Source: Mycoplasmatota bacterium (lineage in GTDB: Bacteria; Bacillota_I; Bacilli_A; Izemoplasmatales; Hujiaoplasmataceae). Taken from it: a stretch of 47,672 nucleotides of DNA. Below are positions 24,224 to 32,911 of the stretch, piece after piece (the stretch's first letter is position 1; each line of letters opens with the position of its first letter). A program made the position numbers and the translations under genes. The DNA lies in the NCBI GenBank assembly GCA_027859085.1, contig JAQIBJ010000015.1:1-47672 (forward strand). The letters run 5' to 3'. Below the pieces are notes generated by a model that saw only the letters and a list, made by a program, of their open reading frames with translations, did no database searches and had not been told where the DNA came from.

Positions 24224-25117
24224 TTATTCTTCAGTTGCATATTTATATTCTTTAGCGACTCTCAATGTTTTTAAAGCAATGATTCCCATCCATTCTCTTT
24301 TAGCTTTTTCAAATTCAGTAGGGTATTGTTGCCAATCCCAAGTAATATCAAATACGCCATCTTCATTTCTATGTTCTAAAGATAAAGTGAACTCTTTGTG
24401 AACTAGTTCTATCATCTCTATGGCACCCGGACTATGCATTGAGACAAATACTTGTGTTGGTTTTGCTGAATAAGATGTAAACCATTTATGACTGTCTGTT
24501 TCGATTGCTAAAGTATTCAATTCCAATAATCGTTTATGGATAATTGTGCAATCAATGCCTTCACATATATATTCATATAACTCATTAAAACATGTTAATT
24601 CGTGCATGTTTTTAATGTCATTATTGATTAGATAATTAATCGCATTATCTAAAGCATCTTCTATTTCTTTATATTTTGGATGGTCTTCATCCATATATTT
24701 ATACAAGAATCCCAAAATTGATGCGGTAGGATTATAGTCTTCTATTTTATTTTTATTTGTATAATGCCACCAAGGCGCACGTGGATAATCATTGTTTGAT
24801 GGTATTCTAAAATAGAATATCCAATTCTCTTTATGTTCTGTATTAATAAAGTATTTAATCAATGATTGAATCATTGGATTTTCTTTTTTTACATTCAAAC
24901 CATCAACAATCCTCGCAGCCTTCCAAGAATCAATAGGATTGCTATTGGGATTTCTAAAATCGGGTTCTAGTCCGTGACCAAAACCACCGTCTTTATTTTG
25001 AAATGCTTTGAGCTCTTTAATAGCCTTATCTTTAGTACCATCTTCAAAATAAAATAAATAAAGACTTTTTTCTAAAGGTCTTGCATGATCTTTAATCCAT
25101 TGTTTGACTTTTTCCAT
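24224..25117 (-). CDS. prenyltransferase/squalene-oxidase-like toroid protein
   Basis: 297 residues. The N-terminal part has a QW-like repeat (FQNKDGGFGHGLEPDFRNP) typical of alpha/alpha-toroid proteins (squalene cyclase, prenyltransferase repeat families), followed by helices, an SPGAIEMIELVHKE stretch and WDWQQYPTEFE. It is far too short for a terpene cyclase and lacks a DxDD motif, so the catalytic role is unknown. GAGG precedes the ATG. It follows the HD-domain gene by 9 nt, so the two are one operon. Confidence 0.65.
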   Translation of the reverse strand: MEKVKQWIKDHARPLEKSLYLFYFEDGTKDKAIKELKAFQNKDGGFGHGLEPDFRNPNSNPIDSWKAARIVDGLNVKKENPMIQSLIKYFINTEHKENWIFYFRIPSNNDYPRAPWWHYTNKNKIEDYNPTASILGFLYKYMDEDHPKYKEIEDALDNAINYLINNDIKNMHELTCFNELYEYICEGIDCTIIHKRLLELNTLAIETDSHKWFTSYSAKPTQVFVSMHSPGAIEMIELVHKEFTLSLEHRNEDGVFDITWDWQQYPTEFEKAKREWMGIIALKTLRVAKEYKYATEE

Positions 25118-25126
25118 TTTCTAACC

Positions 25127-25789
25127 TCACTCATCCATCAATACGTCTTCATAACTATTCTTTAATTGGTTATTAAGCGCTTGATAATAATTGATTTGAT
25201 CATCTAAATTTGCTTGCCACAAATCATTCGAAGTCTTCGTTTTATGTTGTGTTAATTTCAACTTTTTTAAATTTAATATTCGTTCTTCTATAAAAACGAG
25301 TTTTTCCTTTAAAGTCATTTTATCTAAGTCAGAATTTTTAAGTGCTTCATACATTCTATATTTGCCTAAGCGATCAATATTATCAGCTTCACCAATGGTT
25401 TCAGCTAAAATTGTGCGTTCACCATCAAAATCTGCCATGTCATCAACATGAATGGCAATCCCATAGATGATTTCTTGTTTTAAGGACTCATCCATTGAGA
25501 TGGTTTTAAGATACTCCCTGGCTATTTTAGCCGCATTTCGTCCGTGGTTCAACCAATCTTCTTTAGCATTAAAAGGTTCAATATAACTTATGTCATGTAG
25601 TAAACAACCTATGATTGCTGCTTTAACATTTAGGTCTTCTTTAATAGCAATTTCTTTGCCAATACTCGCAACTCTATATGTATGATTGAGTCTATATTCT
25701 CTTTGATGCGGATTTTCTTTGTAATATTTATTATTTGTTCGATAAAATTCATCTTGTAGGAATTTGATTGTTTTTTTAATATTATCCAT
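25127..25789 (-). CDS. HD-domain metal-dependent phosphohydrolase
   Basis: 220 residues. HTYRVASIGKEIA gives the first His, GCLLHDISY the HD doublet and AIHVDDMADFDGERT a further His/Asp site, in the order expected of HD-superfamily hydrolases. The C-terminal third is helical and charged. Likely substrate is a nucleotide or another phosphorylated small molecule, but this cannot be decided. GGAGG precedes the ATG, and TATAAT about 30 nt upstream may be the -10 box. First gene of the operon with the toroid protein. Confidence 0.82.
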   Translation of the reverse strand: MDNIKKTIKFLQDEFYRTNNKYYKENPHQREYRLNHTYRVASIGKEIAIKEDLNVKAAIIGCLLHDISYIEPFNAKEDWLNHGRNAAKIAREYLKTISMDESLKQEIIYGIAIHVDDMADFDGERTILAETIGEADNIDRLGKYRMYEALKNSDLDKMTLKEKLVFIEERILNLKKLKLTQHKTKTSNDLWQANLDDQINYYQALNNQLKNSYEDVLMDE

Positions 25790-25862
25790 GTCTTATCCTC
25801 CATAGCTATTTATTATATTATATCAAAAAAAAGACAATTTAGAAAACTTACTTTAATCATCA

Positions 25863-25884
25863 AAAAAAAGTCCATTACTGGACT
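25863..25884 (-). terminator. terminator between ncRNA candidate and HD gene
   Basis: Minus strand AAGTCCA-GTAA-TGGACTT followed by a long T run. It insulates the HD gene from upstream transcription. Confidence 0.8.
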
Positions 25885-25954
25885 TGATTTCATATATAAA
25901 TCAACATATAATATTTGTTTAATACCAAAAAAATAGAGAAAATTTTAATTAGCT

Positions 25955-26225
25955 ATAAAAAAAACACCTTCCTAAATGGAAAAGTGTTTGATTTTTATAG
26001 AGAAGGGATGGACCTAGGTTCACTCGAAGTACAGGTCTTTTAAATGCTTGATATAAAATCTTATATTTAAAATGACTTCTTACTTATAAAGCTATGATAA
26101 ATCTACAAAACAATGATACATTTTAAAAATTAAACAAATTCAAAATCTAAAACTATATAACATAAATCTATAAAACTATAATAACTACATAAATCTGAGC
26201 ACCTTTTAAACATCCCTTCAATTTA
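25955..26225 (-). ncRNA. structured RNA candidate, 6S-like layout
   Basis: On the minus strand a nine-pair closing stem joins GAAGGGATG (26219-26211) to CATCCCTTC (26010-26002). Inside it AGGTGCT can pair with AGCATTT. A small hairpin GACCT...AGGTC enclosing ACT-TCG-AGT lies on the 3' side, and a long AT-rich arm lies between. A rho-independent terminator with a nine-T tail follows (25956-25990). The length (about 260 nt with terminator), closing stem and 3'-side hairpin recall 6S RNA. No open frame fits. The RNA gene is well supported by structure; the 6S identity is a guess. Confidence 0.5.
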
Positions 26226-26311
26226 TATATACCATATTTAAAATAAAAATACTATCATAATTTAAAAAATAATCATTAAAATTTAATTTAATGATTATTT
26301 ATATCCGTTTT

Positions 26312-28123
26312 TTAATAAAATTGTTTATTGTAACGCTTTCTTTCGATTTCATTTAAAACTTTTTTTCTTAAACGAATGGCATCTGGTGTTATTTCCACCA
26401 ACTCATCATTCACAATGAATTCTAATGATTCTTCTAACGTTAATTTTAAAGGATCTAATAATTTAACTGCTTCATCTGAACTACTTGATCTGACATTGGT
26501 TAAGTTCTTGTTTTTACAAGGATTAACAACTAAATCATTGTCTCTTGAATTTAATCCAACAATCATTCCTGCGTAAACATCCGTTGCTGGATCAACCATC
26601 ATACGGCCTCTTTCAGATAAATTGAATAAACTGTAAGCCATTGTTTTACCAGCATCTTTAGCGATAAACACACCATTTCTTTTTTGTTCAATGTGTCCAG
26701 CATATGGTTTGTATCCTGCTAAAGATTTTTCCATAATCCCCATACCTCTTGTTGAGTTGATAAATTCGCTTCTATAACCAATTAACCCTCTCGTTGGCAC
26801 TGAGTATTCTAATCTTGTATATTCATTTTCAGTATCCATTGAAATCATTGTACCTTTTTTCTGGTTAAGGGCACTAATCACAGAACCGACATAAATATCT
26901 GGTACAGATATAATGGCTTTTTCAAATGGTTCAGATTTATTACCTTTTTCATCATATTGATACAGCACTTCAGGTTTACTTACACATAGTTCAAACCCTT
27001 CACGGCGCATATTTTCTAATAATATTGATAAATGAAGTTCACCACGTCCATTGACTTTATAGCCATTGTCTATCTCTTCAACTTCTAAACCGATATTGGT
27101 TTCAAGTTCTTTGATTAAACGATCTCTAATTTGTCTTGTGGTCACTAAATGTCCACTACGTCCAACAAAAGGTCCATCATTTACTAAGAAATTCATTGAT
27201 AATGTTGGTTTCTCAATATCAATCATTTCCATGGCTTCTACATGATCTTGATCACAGATAACTTCACCAATAGAAATATGAGATATTCCGGCAAAAGTGA
27301 CAATATCACCTGCATAAGCAAGTTCTTTTTCAACTTTTGTTAAACCTTCATTGACATAAATATGGTTGATTTTAACTTTTTCTTCTGAACCATCTCTTTT
27401 AATTAAAACATAATTTGTTTTAGTTTGAAGAGTCCCTCTTGTAATTCTACCAATTCCTAGTCTACCAAGATAATCATCATATCCTAAACTAGAAATTTGT
27501 AATTGTAGTGGTTCTTCTGAATTATCTGGATAGATATCAACATGTTCTAACAACAATTCAAACAAAGGTTCTAAATCTTTACCTTCATCATCCAAGTTCA
27601 TAATCGCAATACCATTTCTTGCTTCTCCATAGATAATTGGAAAATCTAGTTGTAAGTCAGTGGCGCCTAAATCAACGAATAAATCGAAGCATTCATCGAC
27701 AACTTCAGTTGATCTTTGATCTGATTTATCAATTTTATTGATAAAAACAATCGGCTTCAAACCTCTTTCCAAAGCTTTTTCTAATACCACTCTTGTTTGG
27801 GGCATCGGTCCTTCACTTGAGTCAACCAATAGAATGACTGTATCCACAGTTTTTATAATTCTTTCAACTTCGCTTGAAAAGTCAGCATGTCCAGGTGTAT
27901 CAACGATATTTATTTTAGTTCCTTTGTGATCGATGGCACAGTTCTTCGAGTAGATCGTAATCCCTCGTTCTCTTTCTAAATCATTACTGTCCATAACTTG
28001 TTCAACTAAAACTTCATTATCATGGAACACGCCACTTTGTTGTAATAGTGCGTCAACTAAGGTTGACTTACCCGCATCGACATGGGCAACGACAGCGACA
28101 TTGATTATTGATTGATTTCTCAT
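26312..28123 (-). CDS. typA: ribosome-associated GTPase TypA/BipA
   Basis: 603 residues from the ATG at 28123, with GGAGG upstream; an ATG nine codons earlier overlaps that site. G-domain motifs are complete: AHVDAGKST (P-loop), RGITI, DTPGHADF and NKIDK. They are followed by domain II, EF-G-like domains and the TypA-specific C-terminus (GLNSRDNDLVVNPCKNKNLTN then VRSSSSDEAV). It is a translational GTPase that binds 70S ribosomes and supports ribosome assembly and stress growth. Monocistronic; the ncRNA candidate follows it. Confidence 0.97.
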   Translation of the reverse strand: MRNQSIINVAVVAHVDAGKSTLVDALLQQSGVFHDNEVLVEQVMDSNDLERERGITIYSKNCAIDHKGTKINIVDTPGHADFSSEVERIIKTVDTVILLVDSSEGPMPQTRVVLEKALERGLKPIVFINKIDKSDQRSTEVVDECFDLFVDLGATDLQLDFPIIYGEARNGIAIMNLDDEGKDLEPLFELLLEHVDIYPDNSEEPLQLQISSLGYDDYLGRLGIGRITRGTLQTKTNYVLIKRDGSEEKVKINHIYVNEGLTKVEKELAYAGDIVTFAGISHISIGEVICDQDHVEAMEMIDIEKPTLSMNFLVNDGPFVGRSGHLVTTRQIRDRLIKELETNIGLEVEEIDNGYKVNGRGELHLSILLENMRREGFELCVSKPEVLYQYDEKGNKSEPFEKAIISVPDIYVGSVISALNQKKGTMISMDTENEYTRLEYSVPTRGLIGYRSEFINSTRGMGIMEKSLAGYKPYAGHIEQKRNGVFIAKDAGKTMAYSLFNLSERGRMMVDPATDVYAGMIVGLNSRDNDLVVNPCKNKNLTNVRSSSSDEAVKLLDPLKLTLEESLEFIVNDELVEITPDAIRLRKKVLNEIERKRYNKQFY

Positions 28124-28211
28124 AAATTTAATTCCTCCAAAAAAATGCATACATTACACTATAACACATTTTATCACAATATAAAGAATTTTCGCTCTAT
28201 AAAGGCCTAAA

Positions 28212-28242
28212 TATGAAAACAAAACGTTTTCATAGTTTTTTC
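28212..28242. terminator. hairpin after the GNAT gene
   Basis: ATGAAAAC-AAAAC-GTTTTCAT followed by AGTTTTTT on the plus strand and ATATTT on the minus strand. It separates the ABC/GNAT operon from typA. Confidence 0.5.
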
Positions 28243-28688
28243 ATCATGATTTGACATGGATTGTCTTTATCAAAGATTTCATCATTTTGATAAAAATCAA
28301 TAAAGCCCATGTCTAGATAAAATTTTCTTGTTTTTAAATACGCCTCATCATAAGCTTTTTTAGCCAAGGTCAAGACCATCAAATAGTGATACCCTTTACT
28401 TTTTGCATAATCTTCAACATGAGATTGAAGTGCTTTACCAATGCCCAAACGATGATGGCTTCTTTTGATGCCAAGTACATACATATCAAGCACTTGATCG
28501 TTTTCTTTTCTTATGCAATAAAAGCCGATTGGGTTATCCTTATCAAAAGCTGCAAAAAAGACTTTATCTTTGACCCAATGTATATACTTATTAATAGCTT
28601 CTTCTATACCAAACCATTCTGGCAAATCCCTTAACACTTCTTCTGTTACAACCTGTTTTTCTTGAGAATCTTTGATTTCTATAATCAT
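28230..28688 (-). CDS. GNAT-family N-acetyltransferase
   Basis: 152 residues. The acetyl-CoA-binding motif A (VLGIKRSHHRLGIGKALQSHVEDYAK, with RxxGxG/A) and the following strand-helix (YLMVLTLAKKAYDEAYLKTRKFYLDMGF) are typical. Substrate unknown. Its start overlaps the permease stop as ATGA (28685-28688), so it is the third gene of a tightly coupled ABC-exporter operon. That suggests it acts on the exported compound or on a resistance target, which is inference. Confidence 0.85.
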   Translation of the reverse strand: MIIEIKDSQEKQVVTEEVLRDLPEWFGIEEAINKYIHWVKDKVFFAAFDKDNPIGFYCIRKENDQVLDMYVLGIKRSHHRLGIGKALQSHVEDYAKSKGYHYLMVLTLAKKAYDEAYLKTRKFYLDMGFIDFYQNDEIFDKDNPCQIMMKKL

Positions 28689-29488
28689 GCGGTAATATCT
28701 TTTCTATTATAGAAAAACCAGGTGACAAATCCACTGACGATAATAATCACAACTGAAATGATTAAATAGACAAATTCGATTGCTTGATTATTAACAATTG
28801 ATACTGCATTGACATATTCATAAGGGGTGAAGTATTTGAGAAAATTGAGGTTGTCGGTCAATGTCGCGATAATGTCTAAAAAGAATAAGCCAATAACAAG
28901 TCCAAGTGATACACTCATAACTTTTCTTGATTTTGTCACAAAGATACTAATCGCTAATGACAAAGACGCAAAAATTAACTGCAATAGAAAGGGTCCAACC
29001 ACTAAAAGCAAGGTGCTTAAGAAAATGAAATCTCCAATCAGTGAAAAAGCAATAACAAGTGTCACAAATAATATCATGTTTAAAATGAATAAATTCGTCA
29101 CAACAACCAATGATTTACCAAATAATATTTGGTTTCTTGAAATTGGTTTCGATAATAAAAACTCAATGGTTTGGTCATCTTCTTCTTGAGAAAGGATGGT
29201 TGAACCTAAAATGCCGGCATAACTACCTCCGATTAATACCACAAATAAATAACCTTCCATACCATACCAACCATATGGTGTTGACATATCCAAACCACCT
29301 TCACCCAAGCCAAAGACTTCTAGCATTGCGGGAGGAAAGGCATCTAGCATGGCTTCTAATTCAGAAAATGAATCTTTAAATGCCGGATACATGCTTAACA
29401 TCAAGATTGACAGTCCACAAATAATGGCTGTCCAAAGAATCAATGAACTTAATTGTCTTTTGAATTCTATTTTAATAAATTGGCTCAT
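28685..29488 (-). CDS. ABC-2-type exporter permease
   Basis: 267 residues with six hydrophobic segments. The conserved region SQEEDDQTIEFLLSKPISRNQILFGKSLV is typical of ABC-2 permeases of the ABC transporter/NatB-like kind. A long external loop (about residues 38-75) precedes it. It partners the ATPase encoded immediately upstream with a 4-nt overlap; GGAGG precedes the ATG. Export of an antibiotic or lipid-like compound is usual for such pairs, but the substrate is unknown. Confidence 0.85.
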   Translation of the reverse strand: MSQFIKIEFKRQLSSLILWTAIICGLSILMLSMYPAFKDSFSELEAMLDAFPPAMLEVFGLGEGGLDMSTPYGWYGMEGYLFVVLIGGSYAGILGSTILSQEEDDQTIEFLLSKPISRNQILFGKSLVVVTNLFILNMILFVTLVIAFSLIGDFIFLSTLLLVVGPFLLQLIFASLSLAISIFVTKSRKVMSVSLGLVIGLFFLDIIATLTDNLNFLKYFTPYEYVNAVSIVNNQAIEFVYLIISVVIIIVSGFVTWFFYNRKDITA

Positions 29489-30363
29489 TGTTTGTCCTCC
29501 TTATTATAATAATGCATAAAAATTTCTTCTAATGTTGGTTCAGTGATTGATATATCATCAATTTTATAAGATTCAATTTTTTTAAGTAATTTATCGATAT
29601 TACCTTTATATGTAAAATGATAACTGTCCTTAATTTTCTTCAAATTAATGATATGTTCATCTTCTTTTAAATTGAAATCATCCGATTGGATTCGAATATT
29701 TTTGGCTCTTGCTTTCATGATGTCTTCAATGTTTTCAACTTTAATTAATTTACCTTCTTTAATGATGCCTACTCGATCACAAATTTTTTGAACATCGCTT
29801 AAGACATGTGATGAAAAGAAAATGGTTGCGCCTCTTTCTTTTTCTTTTTTTAATAAGTCAAAAAAGACTGATTGAATCAAAGGGTCTAAACCCAAGGTTG
29901 GTTCATCAAATATTAAAATCTTCGGTTGATAAACGAGTGCTAAAACAATCGCAACTTTCTTCTTGTTTCCTGAAGAAAGATCACCAATCTTTCTGGTTAA
30001 ATCTAGTTCCAAATGTTTTGCTAGTTCGTGAAGTCTTTCTTCATAATCATTTGTATAGAACTCGGTTGAATATTTTAAAAAGTCTTCAACAATCATATGC
30101 TTATAATAATGTACTTCTGCAGGGACATACCCAACATTGCGTCTGATTTCTACAGTGTCTTTAATAATGTCTAAGCCCATCACTTTTGCTTCGCCACTGG
30201 TCGGAAAAATAAAATTCAATAATGTTCTAACACAGGTTGACTTACCGGCACCATTTGGGCCAATAAAACCAAAAATTTCACCTTTCTTGATGTCCATCGT
30301 GACATCAATTATGCCTCGAGCATTTTTACCATAATATTTGGTCAGTTCTTTAGTTTTTATCAT
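29485..30363 (-). CDS. ABC-transporter ATPase (ABC-2 exporter)
   Basis: 292 residues. Walker A GPNGAGKST, Q-loop region (VGYVPAEVHYYKHM), signature LSSGNKKKVAI, Walker B ILIFDEPTLGLDP and H-loop SSHVLSD are all present, followed by a C-terminal extension of about 80 residues. It powers the permease encoded by the overlapping next gene. AAAGGAG precedes the ATG. First gene of the three-gene operon ATPase-permease-GNAT. Confidence 0.93.
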   Translation of the reverse strand: MIKTKELTKYYGKNARGIIDVTMDIKKGEIFGFIGPNGAGKSTCVRTLLNFIFPTSGEAKVMGLDIIKDTVEIRRNVGYVPAEVHYYKHMIVEDFLKYSTEFYTNDYEERLHELAKHLELDLTRKIGDLSSGNKKKVAIVLALVYQPKILIFDEPTLGLDPLIQSVFFDLLKKEKERGATIFFSSHVLSDVQKICDRVGIIKEGKLIKVENIEDIMKARAKNIRIQSDDFNLKEDEHIINLKKIKDSYHFTYKGNIDKLLKKIESYKIDDISITEPTLEEIFMHYYNKEDKQ

Positions 30364-30380
30364 TTGAATTCTCCTTTTCG

Positions 30381-31595
30381 TTAAACATCTAATGAATCAT
30401 TGGTCGCAATTCTTTTTAATCTTAAAAACAACATCATTGGTACAATCAATAGTAGAGCAGTGACTAAATAAACGCCTTTAATATCCAACCAAAGGCTGAT
30501 TAGAACCATCAGTCCCCCGGATAATAACTGCCCAATAGCATCTAATTGACCAAAGCTAGAAAGCACAGTTGCTTTAATATTTGTTGGGGTATTCTTTAAG
30601 AGTATTGTATTGAGTAATGGATGTGTCCCTGCTCTAGATACCGAGAAGAAAATAAATCCGAATAAAGCAAAATAAACATACGGCATGTAAGCAAACAAAA
30701 CAATTCCAATGATCATCATTAATGTTAGATTAAACGCCCATAAATATAGGTAATGACTTTTCTTTAAATAACGTTTAACGACAAACAACATCAAATACCC
30801 AATGACAGCAACAATTGCATTCACGATTGATAATATCCAAATAGGCGGAAGGTCCCATAACATTCTAAAATTCAATCCATCCAATATATTAAGTTCATAG
30901 GTTCTATCGATACCTTCACTATATAAACCATAAAATAAGACAATCACAAACATAATCCTTAACATTTTATTGTTTTTGATGTGAGCAAAACCTTTAATAA
31001 ATTGAGTAAAATATTGTTTTGCAGCTGAACCATCGCTTTTATGTTTGATAAAATGGTCTTCTTTCATATAGATAATTGAGAGAAAACCTAAAGCAATCAG
31101 TATAAATGCACCAACATAGATAGAAAGTCTTATGTCAATAACACCAATCACAGCGGCCAAGACTATCCCTAATATACTCAATAGAGCATATATTTGCGAG
31201 CCGGTAATAATCGTATGTTCTAAAGCATCAGGTTTTATCTCATCAGATATCCATGAATCTAAAGCCCCACTGATAAAGGTATACCCAAAGCCAAGCACTA
31301 ATTGCGAAATAAAGATAACATAGAAGAACGGTGTGAAAACCTCTATCATCGCACCAAAGGCAATTATAAAGAGTCCAATAATAATACTAAGCCTTCTACT
31401 TTTTAAATCAGCGATAATCCCAGTCGGTATTTCAAAGATAAAAATCGATATCTCTAATGCAGTTCCAATTAAAATTAATTGATAAACTTCCAAATGAGCA
31501 ATATCAATTCTATATAATCCGGCAGCGGTAAATATCATGTGAAATGATAAACCCAATAAACCTCTAATCATGTAATACATTGTTGATTGTTTCAT
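30381..31595 (-). CDS. MFS transporter
   Basis: 404 residues with about 12 helices and a central cytosolic loop near residues 180-205. After the second helix there is an MFS motif-A-like segment (GIIADLKSRRLSIIIG), and ALDSWISDE appears in helix 4 to 5 as in several drug-efflux or sugar MFS proteins. Substrate unknown. GAGG precedes the ATG. It lies 18 nt upstream of the ABC ATPase gene on the same strand and could be co-transcribed with that operon. Confidence 0.85.
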   Translation of the reverse strand: MKQSTMYYMIRGLLGLSFHMIFTAAGLYRIDIAHLEVYQLILIGTALEISIFIFEIPTGIIADLKSRRLSIIIGLFIIAFGAMIEVFTPFFYVIFISQLVLGFGYTFISGALDSWISDEIKPDALEHTIITGSQIYALLSILGIVLAAVIGVIDIRLSIYVGAFILIALGFLSIIYMKEDHFIKHKSDGSAAKQYFTQFIKGFAHIKNNKMLRIMFVIVLFYGLYSEGIDRTYELNILDGLNFRMLWDLPPIWILSIVNAIVAVIGYLMLFVVKRYLKKSHYLYLWAFNLTLMMIIGIVLFAYMPYVYFALFGFIFFSVSRAGTHPLLNTILLKNTPTNIKATVLSSFGQLDAIGQLLSGGLMVLISLWLDIKGVYLVTALLLIVPMMLFLRLKRIATNDSLDV

Positions 31596-31677
31596 ATAGG
31601 CCTCTTATTCATAATAATCTGTATACATAAATATTATAAGGTACTATATTTTAATATTCAACCTAAAATCAAGTAAA

Positions 31678-31699
31678 AAAGGTGATTACCATCACCTTT
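31678..31699 (-). terminator. terminator of the thioredoxin-CcdA gene
   Basis: Stem AAAGGTGAT/ATCACCTTT around a four-base loop, followed on the minus strand by TTT. Confidence 0.75.
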
Positions 31700-31703
31700 T
31701 CGT

Positions 31704-32885
31704 TTAAAATAATAAATTCGGAAAAAATATTAATGACAAACCAATGAACAACATAATTAATCCACCGATTAGATTTGAGTATTTTGCATATTTACTAGAA
31801 ATACCCGTGACTCTTAACGTTATGACTGCGATAGCAAAAACTAGAATATCATCCAACATAAAGAAGATGACATAAACTAAGATATACATTGCAGATTGAA
31901 AACTGGTCACATTTTGATAAGCAAGCATTGATGTATAAACAACCGGTAATCCCGCAGAACAGGCAAGTTCAATAAGATTAACTGTAATAGCTATACCAAT
32001 AATACCAATAATTGCTAGGAATAAATTGTTTTTTTGGATGGCTTTTTGAGCACGTTCCATTATCTTTCTTCTGCTCTTCTGAGTGGTGACTTCACATCCG
32101 AGATCTTTTTGTCTTTGATTCCAATAATGCTTAATACTAAAGAGTGCAAAGCCAATGGCCAGTATCCCAATGAGTATTTGGAATAATTTGATCATCGCAA
32201 AATTAACAAGTATCTGTAACCAAGAAATCATAATGATGTAATAAATAATTCCACTGGTTAAGATAAAGGTTAATCCCAGTATCCAAACTCTCTTTTTATT
32301 TTTAAGATTGATTAACATGGTGATTAAAAAGATTAACACCCACATCGCACAAGGATTAAAACCATCGATTAAACCAATGAACATGGCACCTAAGAACAAT
32401 GAAAATGATGCCAACTCAATCTCACCAAGGATGGGTAAGGTAATGACTTTTTTAGCAGGATTTAAGATAAAATCATTTGGTAATAACACTTGATTGTTCT
32501 CAATCTTTTCAACAACATCAACATAATCGGGATTCTCTTGATAGTAAGTGACAATGTCTTCTATATAGGCTGTAATCTCCGTGGTGCCTTGTAAATCGGT
32601 TCCCCCAATAATAACATAAGGCACAAGGTTATACCGTCTTTCAAAGGCATCTAATGCGTCTAACCATAAAGTTCTATTTTCATCTACATTGATTTCATAA
32701 TATATAATTGTAAGGTTTTCTATGTCAGATAAGTGATCATCAAAATATTCTGAAACCTCTTTACAATTCGAACAGGTTTCTTCCATAAAATAATGAATCA
32801 CAATTTCGTTATTTGTTTCAGCCTTCACATTAAAAGGAATGAACAAAACAGAAAGCACTAACACCAGTAATAATAAATTCTTCAT
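31704..32885 (-). CDS. thioredoxin-like domain fused to a CcdA/DsbD-type membrane protein
   Basis: 393 residues. A signal peptide (MKNLLLLVLVLSVLFIPFNVKA) leads to an extracytoplasmic thioredoxin-like domain with the active site CSNC (HYFMEETCSNCKEVSEYFDD). A membrane domain of about six helices follows, with two conserved Cys in GFNPCAMWVL and ELACSAGLPVV, the pair that shuttles electrons in CcdA/DsbD proteins. It should carry reducing equivalents from cytosolic thioredoxin to extracytoplasmic disulphides. Having the acceptor domain N-terminal to the membrane core makes this a self-contained thiol reductase. GAGG precedes the ATG. Confidence 0.88.
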   Translation of the reverse strand: MKNLLLLVLVLSVLFIPFNVKAETNNEIVIHYFMEETCSNCKEVSEYFDDHLSDIENLTIIYYEINVDENRTLWLDALDAFERRYNLVPYVIIGGTDLQGTTEITAYIEDIVTYYQENPDYVDVVEKIENNQVLLPNDFILNPAKKVITLPILGEIELASFSLFLGAMFIGLIDGFNPCAMWVLIFLITMLINLKNKKRVWILGLTFILTSGIIYYIIMISWLQILVNFAMIKLFQILIGILAIGFALFSIKHYWNQRQKDLGCEVTTQKSRRKIMERAQKAIQKNNLFLAIIGIIGIAITVNLIELACSAGLPVVYTSMLAYQNVTSFQSAMYILVYVIFFMLDDILVFAIAVITLRVTGISSKYAKYSNLIGGLIMLFIGLSLIFFPNLLF

Positions 32886-32911
32886 TGTTTACCTCATGTT
32901 ATTTAGTATTT

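Noticed and set aside
24043-24240. 65-codon minus-strand open frame as a real gene
   Set aside because: It overlaps the end of the toroid-protein gene and runs through a perfect terminator hairpin; at best it includes a gene remnant.
26002-26219. RNase P RNA or SRP RNA identity for the ncRNA candidate
   Set aside because: The conserved RNase P core (GAGGAAAGTCC-like and ACAGAAA-like) and the SRP tetraloop stem (GGTCAGGTCCGGAAGG-like) are not found.
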